Assembly (NCBI RefSeq): GCF_003362755.1
Contig: NZ_QKRA01000009.1
Location: 1-64,000, forward strand
DNA length: 64,000 nt
DNA from: Marinomonas piezotolerans
GTDB taxonomy: Bacteria; Pseudomonadota; Gammaproteobacteria; Pseudomonadales; Marinomonadaceae
Reading direction: 5' to 3'
In this document: piece by piece, positions 1-8,800 of the stretch
Layout of the letters: the number at the start of each line of letters is the position of its first letter
How positions within the stretch are numbered: position 1 is the first letter of the stretch
The notes under the pieces: model-generated
The model's input: only the letters and a program-made list of their open reading frames with translations
Database searches by the model: none
Told to the model about the DNA's origin: nothing
Translations under genes and position numbers: made by a program

Positions 1-124
1 ATTTAGTTCCCCCGTGAACAGCTCGATGCTATTCAGTAGAAACTCATATCTGAATATAGAGCGTTTTAGTTTGTCACCATTGAAGCATGTATGGTGTGGG
101 ATTAAAAGAAGGTATGTAACGTTT
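1..124. other. Unidentified sequence interrupting hsdM
   Basis: Reading on the minus strand, HsdM similarity stops at the glycine codon at 127-125, inside the motif DPSCG. The next 16 codons bear no resemblance to HsdM and end in a stop at 74-76. The rest to position 1 is about 40% GC and shows no gene I recognise. The simplest reading is the end of an inserted element or a rearrangement breakpoint. Only 124 bases are visible, so neither terminal inverted repeats nor a target duplication can be tested. Confidence 0.5.
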
Positions 125-742
125 GCCACAGGATGGATCACAAATGGTGTCCCATGGCTGTGGGTCCATAATCTCGATCATGGCGTCGATAATATGACGC
201 GGGGTACGGAATTGACCGTTAATGCCTGCGGTGGTGAGCTTGCTGAGCAGGTATTCGTAGATGTCGCCCTTTACATCGCTTTGGTTAAGCGGCAGCGAGT
301 CCACCATTTCCAGCGCGGCGACCAGCACCGACTCGTTTTTGATCTCTAGATCGGCGTCTTGCATATATTCACTGATATGACCTAGGGCTTGTTGTGCTGT
401 GCCTTCAGGCGCCAGCCCCCCCTGCTCATCCGAGATCTGACCTAGCTTAGCAAAGTACGGGTACACCTCTTCTTTTAGATGCGTATGCAAGGCTTTGCCC
501 GACATGTTTTTAAAGTTTTTCCAGCGCAGTAGCTGGCCTTCCTTAGTGTCCGGAAACAGGCGCGTAAAAGGGCGACCGGTACGGTTGGCTTTGCGTTCTG
601 CTGCTTCTTCCTGTTCATCCAGCATCCGTGCAAACAATAGGTAACTGATCTGTTCGATCACGGTCAGCGGGTTGGTGATGCCCCCTGTCCAGAATTTTTC
701 CCACAGTTTGTCGATGTCGTTACGGATTGGTCCGGTTAGCAT
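74..742 (-). pseudogene. hsdM: Type I restriction-modification methyltransferase subunit HsdM, N-terminal fragment
   Basis: HsdM is the adenine methyltransferase subunit of a type I R-M complex. It uses S-adenosylmethionine and works with HsdS and HsdR. Visible are the family's helical N-terminal domain ([20 protein letters not shown] at about residues 17-36, then LLFARMLDEQEE) and the start of the methylase domain (GQFRTPRHIIDAMIEIMDP, then DPSCG). HsdM is normally about 480-550 residues. Here only residues 1-206 are homologous; motif I, normally DPxCGTGG, is cut after its G, and residues 207-222 are foreign. The catalytic NPPF motif is absent, so this product cannot methylate. The gene follows hsdR at 86 bp on the same strand. 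No hsdS is visible; it may lie beyond position 1. Confidence 0.88.
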
Positions 743-777
743 AAGGTCTCTCTTATTAGCTCTTTAAGTCTTTAAAG

Positions 778-800
778 GATGCTGTGCACATCACAGCATC
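778..800. terminator. Hairpin between hsdR and hsdM
   Basis: A 9-bp perfect stem (GATGCTGTG and CACAGCATC) with a 5-base loop lies in the 86-bp gap between hsdR and hsdM. On the minus strand it is followed by CCTTTAAAG, a poor T-tract, so it would be a weak or partial terminator or an RNA-stabilising hairpin. It could set the HsdR:HsdM ratio, but that is inference. Confidence 0.4.
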
Positions 801-828
801 TAAGTTATTCATTTTTTAACCGCTTCGC

Positions 829-3800
829 TTAACTTAGCGAAGCGTTCGGTGCGTCTTGTTTTAAAAAGGGTTTAAGTACGGATACTAGATCGTCCACATC
901 GCTTTCTTTAAACACGCCATCGATGCCATTAGGATTCACACTGGTAAACGGAGCCTCGTACAATTTAGCAAGATCAATAAAACCATAATTGGCAATATAG
1001 GTTTTAAGTAAGTCCATAAAGCGCACTTGTTGTGAAGTCAGGTTTGGATGGCGGTGGACAAAATCGGTAAAGTGCTCACTGACTTTTTCCGGCTCTAACC
1101 CTACCAGCTCTTGCAGCGTGATATGCAGTTGATCGGCGGTGCGTCCATAGAATTCATTTAGTGTGTCTAGGCTAACCGTGGGGTGCGAGGTTAGGATCGT
1201 CGACGTTAGATTCTTTAAATCGTCTTCTGACACAGCTTCGTGCGCTTTGATTTTTTGTAAAACCGTGTTGCTTGTGATCATGCTATCTAAAAGCTCTTTG
1301 GCACGACGGCGATAGATACTGAATTCGTCTTTGGTATACAGCTTATGCTCGCGTACTTCGGTTTTTAGCTCACCATCTTGGGTGCGGGTTTTGAGTGGGT
1401 CGCGCCCAGCACTGGTGTCCGTTTGGCGGTATTTCATAATGCCGCGTAGCTGTGTACGTGCCTGTTCTAGCTTTTCTACACTGGGTGCGTTCCAAAACTC
1501 AGCGCTATTCAGCTCATCTAAGATGGCTTGCTTTTGACGTACCGCTTGGATATTGACTGCCAATGTAGCGACTTGCTCTATCAAGGTAGCGCGCCCATCT
1601 TCGAAATTGGAAGATTGCTCGATGAACCCCGTTTTAATCGCTGCCATTAAACGGTCTAGCTGAGTGGCATGTTTGTCTTCTAGAGGGCGTGCCGCCATTA
1701 ATGGTGCAATCGTATCCAGTAATTCATGCTGAGTGGTGGCATCAAAGGTCTGGAGGCGATCCGTCTCTTGAAGGGTTTTCACTTTGCGTAGTACTTTGCG
1801 CACCGCAACACTGTCTTCGGGCAGAGCATTGATATCGGCTTTAATAAGCTCGATGGCGGTGTCAAAACCTTCACGATGGTGGTGCTTAAGAGCTTGCGCT
1901 GCCATATTGACGCGAGTTTCAAAACAGGTCTGCAACAGTGGTTTACCACCCACATCTTTGGCTTCCTTGTATTCTTGTTCAAAGAACTCAAAGTTGCCGT
2001 AGTGATCAAAGATCAAGAACTCTTTTTTATCCTGACCGGGGCCAAATAGATCAGGGCACAGCCGCGTACCACGGCCGATCATCTGCCAGAATTTGACGTA
2101 AGATTTGACGGTTTTAGCAAACACGAGGTTGACCACTTCGGGCACGTCGATTCCGGTGTCCATCATGTCTACCGAAATGGCAATACGAAAATCGTTGTCG
2201 CCTTTTTTGAACTCTTTGATCAGGCTTTCTACATGAGACACTTTGTTGTGAATCACTTTACAGACTTTGTTGCCGTACTGTGGGTACAACTTACAAAACA
2301 GCTTTTCTAGATGGTCAGCGTGCTTTTGGTTATTGGCAAAGACGATGGTTTTACCCACCAAAGAGTTGGTTTCGTCCTTGATGCCATGATTCATTAAGTT
2401 CTCAAGAACTTCTTGATCGGTCTTTTCACTGAAGATTTTACGACCAATATCTTTGCCTTCGTAGCTGGCATTTTGTGCCATATCGACACCGAGATCGTCT
2501 TCCAGCTGGCGTTTCTGCTCATCGCTTAAATCCGTGTAGTGAATACCTTGGCGTAAGAAGTCTGTGGTGACGTCTTTCACCTTAAAGTCGACTAAGTATG
2601 GCGGTTCATGCTCGATCGCTTCTTTTAGGCCAAACTCAAAGGTCGGATCGGTGGTTTCACAGCCAAACATATCAAAGGTATTGCGGCTGATAAACTTCAC
2701 GGGGGTGGCGGTTAAGCCTACTTGCAATGCATCAAAGTAGTCGAAAATATCGCGGTAACGGTTGTAAATACTACGGTGACTTTCATCGGCGATAATTAGA
2801 TCAAAGAAACCTACATCCAGCTGACTAAAACGATTCATCATGCCGGGATAGGTTGAAACATAAATACGCGCGCTTGCATCGATCTGGTTACTTTCGCCAA
2901 TCTCACAGCGAGGCTCACTCGGTAAGTTGGTTTTAAAGGCATCATTGGCTTGCGTGCGTAACTCTTTGCGGTCACATAAAAACAGGACTCGCTTCGCCCA
3001 CCCTGCGTTAAGCATTAAGTCAGCTAGTGCAATCGCAACACGGGTTTTACCTGTTCCTGTGGCTTGAATAATTAGCGCTTTACGGCGTTGCTCTTGAAAT
3101 GTCTTCGCCACAGCTTTGATGGCGTTAATCTGATACAGGCGATCCGCAATTTTTAAGTTAGGGTTGTTTTGCTCAAGCTGCTGATCACGATACCTACGCT
3201 GATACAGCAGATAATTCAGGCTGTCTTGACTGTAAAAGCCATACACCACACGCGGTGAGTTATATTGAGCATCGTCCCAAATAAAGGTTTCGTAGCCATT
3301 GCTATAGAAAATCACTGGGCGTTGGCCAAAGGCTTGCTCTAAGCTGTCGGCGTACAAGCGCGCTTGCTCTCGGCCGGCTTGGTCGGATTCGGTGCTGGTG
3401 CGTTTGGCTTCTACCACAGCAAGCGGTTTGCCATCGCTGCCCCATAGCACATAGTCAGCACGGCCTTTGCCTGTTTTATTATCCTCAAAATCAAGATTCA
3501 CTTCGATGCCAACGCTCTCTTTGTCGGTGACATCCCAACCGGCTTGCGCCAACATTGCATCAATTAAACGCGCACGAGTTGTCTCTTCGTTCCATTGCAG
3601 GCTGTCTGCAACCGCATCACTTTCTTGCTTACGCTTTTGTTGATCAGGAAAAGCAGGTGCATCAAGATATTTGAGGTTTTTGGTGCGTTCTTTTTCTAAC
3701 GCAGCGAAATGCTCGTCAGCCAATTGTTTCTGCTTTTCTAGCTCTGCTTTAAGGGCTTTAAGCTCGCTTTGCGTTACTTGCTGTTGTTGCGTTGTATCCT

Positions 3801-4212
3801 GAATATCCACAAACTCAGGCAAATTGGCTGGTATCAGTTTGGCGTATTTCACTGCCATATAGCGGGCGAGTTCATAAGCATACCCTAGACATACCATAGC
3901 ATCACGCTTGCTGCCCTTACCTCCGTGGGCAGCATCATTACCCTTAATACGCAAAAAGTGTAGGTTATCGAGTAAGCGTTTTGATAAACAGTGAACAAAG
4001 ACTGAAGACTTGAGTAATTCACTAAATGACGGCTCACCAAGCCTTGGTAAACGCTCCTCGGCATAGATGGTTTTCGTTAACTCTTCACCAAAAGCGCGGA
4101 GACGGATTAAGGCACTACCAGGATCAACGTATAATAACGTCTCGGCAAGACCACCAAGACTGGCTAGATCGTCGTATTGCGGGCGAAGAAACTCAAAGTT
4201 TTGTGATTTCAT
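829..4212 (-). CDS. hsdR: Type I restriction endonuclease subunit HsdR (DUF4145 N-terminus)
   Basis: HsdR is the ATP-dependent DNA translocase and nuclease of a type I restriction system. The domains, in order, are a DUF4145-like N-terminus (about residues 1-120), a coiled-coil linker (about 145-190), a PD-(D/E)xK nuclease with D in GKGRADYVLW and EAKR at about 266, and a superfamily 2 helicase. The helicase shows Walker A GTGKT at about 387, the DEAD-box variant DESH at about 475, GLTATP, and QMIGRGTRL. At 1127 residues it is full length. An ATG 18 bases upstream (4230) is in frame. I prefer 4212, because the proposed sigma-54 promoter at 4241-4258 would start transcription at about 4231 and leave the earlier ATG almost leaderless. 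It is transcribed in line with the upstream regulator. The restriction subunit looks intact while its methylase partner is broken. Confidence 0.93.
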   Translation of the reverse strand: MKSQNFEFLRPQYDDLASLGGLAETLLYVDPGSALIRLRAFGEELTKTIYAEERLPRLGEPSFSELLKSSVFVHCLSKRLLDNLHFLRIKGNDAAHGGKGSKRDAMVCLGYAYELARYMAVKYAKLIPANLPEFVDIQDTTQQQQVTQSELKALKAELEKQKQLADEHFAALEKERTKNLKYLDAPAFPDQQKRKQESDAVADSLQWNEETTRARLIDAMLAQAGWDVTDKESVGIEVNLDFEDNKTGKGRADYVLWGSDGKPLAVVEAKRTSTESDQAGREQARLYADSLEQAFGQRPVIFYSNGYETFIWDDAQYNSPRVVYGFYSQDSLNYLLYQRRYRDQQLEQNNPNLKIADRLYQINAIKAVAKTFQEQRRKALIIQATGTGKTRVAIALADLMLNAGWAKRVLFLCDRKELRTQANDAFKTNLPSEPRCEIGESNQIDASARIYVSTYPGMMNRFSQLDVGFFDLIIADESHRSIYNRYRDIFDYFDALQVGLTATPVKFISRNTFDMFGCETTDPTFEFGLKEAIEHEPPYLVDFKVKDVTTDFLRQGIHYTDLSDEQKRQLEDDLGVDMAQNASYEGKDIGRKIFSEKTDQEVLENLMNHGIKDETNSLVGKTIVFANNQKHADHLEKLFCKLYPQYGNKVCKVIHNKVSHVESLIKEFKKGDNDFRIAISVDMMDTGIDVPEVVNLVFAKTVKSYVKFWQMIGRGTRLCPDLFGPGQDKKEFLIFDHYGNFEFFEQEYKEAKDVGGKPLLQTCFETRVNMAAQALKHHHREGFDTAIELIKADINALPEDSVAVRKVLRKVKTLQETDRLQTFDATTQHELLDTIAPLMAARPLEDKHATQLDRLMAAIKTGFIEQSSNFEDGRATLIEQVATLAVNIQAVRQKQAILDELNSAEFWNAPSVEKLEQARTQLRGIMKYRQTDTSAGRDPLKTRTQDGELKTEVREHKLYTKDEFSIYRRRAKELLDSMITSNTVLQKIKAHEAVSEDDLKNLTSTILTSHPTVSLDTLNEFYGRTADQLHITLQELVGLEPEKVSEHFTDFVHRHPNLTSQQVRFMDLLKTYIANYGFIDLAKLYEAPFTSVNPNGIDGVFKESDVDDLVSVLKPFLKQDAPNASLS

Positions 4213-4240
4213 AAATAATATTTTATCCATACCAATGTAT

Positions 4241-4258
4241 TAGCGAACGTCATGCCAA
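4241..4258 (-). promoter_or_regulatory. Putative sigma-54 (-24/-12) promoter for hsdR
   Basis: Read on the minus strand this is TTGGCATGACGTTCGCTA. It has the invariant GG and GC separated by exactly 10 bases and matches the consensus TGGCACG-N4-TTGCW at all but two positions. It sits in the 33-bp gap between a sigma-54 activator gene and hsdR, on the correct strand. The predicted start of transcription is about 4231. Upstream activator sites would have to lie inside the activator gene, and I did not find a clear one. Confidence 0.6.
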
Positions 4259-4263
4259 GTTTG

Positions 4264-5754
4264 TTAGACGTCGTTTTTTACATTGTGTTTATCAATCCAA
4301 TTGTTCAGTGTTTGGTAGTTTTTAAGGCCTAAAAGTTCAGCGGCACGGGACTTATTGCCCTTGGCTGCTGATAGTGCTTTAGGCACATAATGAGCGACCA
4401 ACTCTGAAATAATATTTTGAATATCAATACCTTGAGAGATTTCCCTATCTAGCAAGCCATTTTGTTTTTGTGGGCGATGGAAAAACGCTTGCTGCATTTC
4501 TTCACCACTGATGAGTTCATCACTACTCCATAGTGATGCTCGTAATATCGTAGAGCGTAATTCACGAATATTGCCAGGCCAGCGATGCAATAGGATAAGA
4601 TTTTTCGCATCCACAGAAAGTTTTTTATCTTCGAGCGCTTTATCTTGTTTTGCTAGGCCTGCGAGCAGTTTTTCAGCAAGGTGTAATAGATCACCTTCGC
4701 GGCTTCGTAGCGGCGGCAAAGTTAGCACGCCAACCGCAATGCGATAGAACAAGTCTTCCCGAAAGTCCCCATTGGCGATGTCTTCGATAAGATTTCGATG
4801 GGTAGCGGTAATGATCCGGACATCAACCGATTCTTCTTTTTGAGAACCAACTGGCGTGACCAAACCCTCTTGAATTGCGCGAAGCAAACGCACTTGAGCG
4901 GCGGGCGTTAATTCACCAAACTCATCCAAGAATAGTGTACCGCCATCGGCTTGCTGAAAAACACCAGCTCTATCTGAGGCTGCCCCCGTAAACGCGCCTT
5001 TTTTATGACCAAAAAGCGTTGTATCGATTAGTTCCGACGGTATCGCGCCACAGTTCAACGCGATAAAGGGCTTATTATCGCGTTTACTTGCGTTATGTAT
5101 GGCTCTGGCAAATAGCTCTTTACCTGTCCCTGTTTCACCTTGGATTAAGACAGGTACTTCACGCTCAGCCAAGATCTGCGCCTGTTTCTTAAGGCGCAAC
5201 ATATTCGGGTCTTGGGTGATAATGTCGTCAAACGCCGCATGAACAGGTGCTTGATCATTGATCAGACTCGCTAAATGCTGATCATCTACTGATACCGCAC
5301 TCGGAATGTACTCGGCAGCAATATTGAACGGAATCTCGACCTGTTCAACCCCTTGCTCTCGGCTGGATTGATAAAAGGTTACTGGGTACTTGGTTTTACC
5401 CAGTAAGATCCAGACCGCTTGCATGGCTGGGGTACCTGGTGATAGTAGAACTGATAGGTTGGCTTTATCAGAATAAAGCCGCTGAAGTTGGCGATCAGCC
5501 ACTTGGTAAATACTAGAAAAGTCGATCGGAGAATGAAGCGATTCCTGATAGGCTTCAATGGATAGCGAGTAGGCCCCCAAACACTCAATTAACCAAGCCT
5601 TGAACTCACGTAATTCAGACTCGGTGTAAGCCCCAATTAGAACCACTTTATCAAAAGTGAATGCTTGTAATGTCGTAAGGATAGGCCCCTGATTGGAAGT
5701 CCCAATGGTCTCAAGGTCACGCCTGCCTATCCATGTTACTAAAACTGCTTCCAT
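4264..5754 (-). CDS. CARF/RtcR-like sigma-54-dependent transcriptional activator
   Basis: This is a bacterial enhancer-binding protein of 496 residues. The N-terminal part (about 1-150, beginning MEAVLVTWIGRRDL) has the alternating strand-helix pattern of CARF domains and an SPGTPAM loop at about residue 107, at the place of the CARF ligand loop. RtcR, the regulator of RNA repair genes, has the same architecture. The AAA+ domain is complete: Walker A GETGTGKE at about 206, the sigma-54 contact loop GAFTGA at about 252, and Walker B GGTLFLDEFGEL. A Fis-type helix-turn-helix closes the protein (about 462-490). The ATG at 5754 is preferred over the in-frame GTG at 5763, since RtcR-type proteins start just before the VTWIG strand. 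It lies 51 bases ahead of the hsdR ATG and probably controls it. The ligand is unknown; cyclic oligonucleotides or RNA ends are the family precedents. Confidence 0.85.
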   Translation of the reverse strand: MEAVLVTWIGRRDLETIGTSNQGPILTTLQAFTFDKVVLIGAYTESELREFKAWLIECLGAYSLSIEAYQESLHSPIDFSSIYQVADRQLQRLYSDKANLSVLLSPGTPAMQAVWILLGKTKYPVTFYQSSREQGVEQVEIPFNIAAEYIPSAVSVDDQHLASLINDQAPVHAAFDDIITQDPNMLRLKKQAQILAEREVPVLIQGETGTGKELFARAIHNASKRDNKPFIALNCGAIPSELIDTTLFGHKKGAFTGAASDRAGVFQQADGGTLFLDEFGELTPAAQVRLLRAIQEGLVTPVGSQKEESVDVRIITATHRNLIEDIANGDFREDLFYRIAVGVLTLPPLRSREGDLLHLAEKLLAGLAKQDKALEDKKLSVDAKNLILLHRWPGNIRELRSTILRASLWSSDELISGEEMQQAFFHRPQKQNGLLDREISQGIDIQNIISELVAHYVPKALSAAKGNKSRAAELLGLKNYQTLNNWIDKHNVKNDV

Positions 5755-5871
5755 ACAAACCACTCACCATCTCACTCTTACAATTTATATAAATTGTTTA
5801 AATACAGAATCTACCATAGGCAGGGATAGTAAGGAATCCGTAAAGCTATTACCGTTAAGGCGCTTGCTCAT

Positions 5872-8800
5872 TTAGGCCTTCAACACCTCCCGCTTTCTTT
5901 GCAACGATAGAAGAAATAAAGCGTGACTTAGCTGAGGCAACGAAAGTTCGCCCATTTTAATCGTCGCACTTTTCACCTCACGACAAAGCCACTGAATTGT
6001 CTTGTGCTTTCTTGTGCTGATCTCATCAGAATATTCGATACGTATTCCTAGAATCCCAAGGTTCTCAGCCCAAGCTTCAGCATTTGAAATGTTAATCCTA
6101 AAAGAGTGTGTGCTTGCATCCCAGTCTGCCCCCCAAATATCCAGAAGCACTTCTAAATCTTGAGGGCGAGAATTCTTAAGAGCCAACAAAGACTCCAAGA
6201 GCCTAATGAAACTCTCAAACTTGAAATAACCCCTAGTTTCTTTTGACCGATAATCTATTGGCAGTGTTGAAGCATTTGATAGCGACAAAATATTGTAAGC
6301 TCGGTATATCGAAAAATCTTCAGCCATCAACTTCTGATAAGCTAACGAAATATCTTTAACATCCAACTCATCAAGATCAAAGCGATCCAGCTCTGGCAGT
6401 AGGTTGAGATCCAGTTCTGAACTGCCTAACAGCTTCTGCCTATTACTTAAGAACTCCAAGTACCGAAGCCCCTTCTCTAAAGCGACAATATCTTCGATTT
6501 GTCTGGCGACATTAGTATTTTTCCACTCTGAAAGACGGTGTATTGGTCTAGACATGGCATTATATTTTTCAAGTAATGGAAACTTGTCGTTAAGCAGTTT
6601 CGAAACGGCAATTTGTACCGCTGAGCAGGCCCCACGAGTCTTCATTACTCTTAGATTAAGCAAAGAAATACCCGTAACATGGGCAATTGCCTTATCAAAA
6701 CCGGAAGATGTTTTTGCGGACCGCTCCAATAAGCACCAATGCCAGTAATGAGTTAGATGCAAGTAATGGGCTATGGTGGTAGATGCTTTACTATGTCCTA
6801 CCATTTGAGCGATAGCTGGAAGCAAGGAACTATCCGGAGAAGCTGGCGCAAGTAAAGCTCTTTTGATTCTCTGCTTAAATTCATCCACGTTGCCGTTTGG
6901 CAAATATAATTTAACGGCCATGGCTATAGGGTCATTCTGATCGTTATATATGACAATAGCAGTAACAATGAAATTGATCGCTGAATGGCGACAGTCATGC
7001 AGCCTAATCTTTGGGTCGCCAGTTGTTACTCTTAACGCCTCAACCACGCGGTTGAAGAGCTTATCCGTAGAGCGAATGCGATCACTTCTATATTGAGAGA
7101 AAAATAACGGTGTATTCTTCCCGTGCTTAGAAGCCTTCGATACGACTTTTTTTAACAAACCGAACTCTTCGGAACTTAACAACAGGTCAATCGGAATTCG
7201 TCTGTTACCGGATATCGACTTTACCGTTCCAAGAGAACTGGTCCTAACGAGGCACAACTGATCGTCAAAAGAGAAATCACTTACTCTTAACCTCCGAACT
7301 TCTCCTCTTCTAAGCGCCATCTTGTAGCAAAGAGTTAAAATAGATAGACACGCCATCCTATCCTCTTCAGCCATATTCGGATCGTTCGCAATGAGCTCTT
7401 TAGCCAGAGTATATTCATGCGGTGTCACAAGGTTAGGGCTATGCTCTGCTGAAGACTGCTCGACATTCAAATCACGCCAATCAATATCTTCCATATAGAA
7501 ATAGGAGCTACAAACTTGATGAAAACTTTGAAGTGCAGATAACCGTAGAGCCTTAGAGTCGGTATTACCACTGTCAATGACTTGCTGATAAAGATCCAAC
7601 AACTCTTCAGAATCTAGTGCTTGTAGCGATTTAGATCCTAAAATATTAATAAGAGGCCTTCCCACTCTTGAGAAGTAAGTCTGAATACTACTTAGCCTGA
7701 GTCCCGTACTTCCACTAGATCGTCCTTTCCTCTTTGACCAGTGATAAAGCCAAGTCAGTATCAGTACCACTAGCTCTGGAAGTCGACTAGACATCTCAAC
7801 AAGTTCATGAAAATTTTTACTTTGATTGCATTCGAGTAGCTTTAGCCAAAATGACTCGACAGTTTTAAAAGAATTTATCTTTGATTGGTTGCAAAATCTG
7901 ATGAAATCATTTCCAAATTCCGCTAATGGAAAATTATCATAAGCCTCTATCGAAAGGTGAGTTTTAGCAATCGCCTCCATTGACAATTGGTCGAACTCAT
8001 CAGCCGTTACCGGAAAGTAACTATTCGGGTACATCATTCTCGCCAGCTTAATCGCGCTCAATTGCTTTGATTCGATCTTTCCGCTTCTCAGTGCATATTG
8101 AACACCCAACTCTCCTTCTCTCGGCGCATTTTTCACCAACTTCACGAGATTTACCATTATATTCTTTGAAGCATCGGCTATCGCTTCAAGTACTACAGAT
8201 AGCTTCGTCACTTCCTTTAGGCAGGCTGACAAATGAACATAAGCTTTTTGCTTTGAGACTTTTAACCAATGGGCTATACGTCTTTCAACGTCGCGAAAAT
8301 TCAGAGTTACATCTGTCTTACTAAATCGCGTTAAAAGAAGAGCCAAAAATAAAGAGCTCCTCCCACCGATAATGACTGTTTTTTTCGCAACATTAGCTGT
8401 AATTATGCCCTCAGCACAGGCAATACCTTTGAAGGTGATCGTTTGTGTGGGATCACCAAGTGCTCGAATAATTTCAGCTTCATCATCCAATATGAGGGAG
8501 CACGCGAGAATTAATTCAATATCTTCTACATAAATTTCATTTATACAGTATAGCGCCCTTTCTGCTGCCATATTTAGGGCACGCTCAACTAGATTAAAAC
8601 GTCGAATAGACAGTGATGTATCAAACGGATAAATCGTATCGATCGCTTGAGGACTCAGAATCTTATAATCAAGGAGCTGCTGAATTTGCTCCTTTGACAA
8701 TGGGTTACTAATGTCCAAATTCTCAATATGATCAGCCAAGAATTTAAGTGCATAGTTGAACTGCTTAGGGTCATGCGCAAAGCGTTCTTGCAATACATCG

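Noticed and set aside
1-124. Group II intron or IS200/IS605 end interrupting hsdM
   Set aside because: No intron 5' consensus (GUGYG) at the junction and too little sequence to see terminal features.
829-5754. CRISPR-Cas type III locus suggested by the CARF domain
   Set aside because: No cas genes or repeats are present; the AAA+ and HTH domains place the protein among sigma-54 activators.
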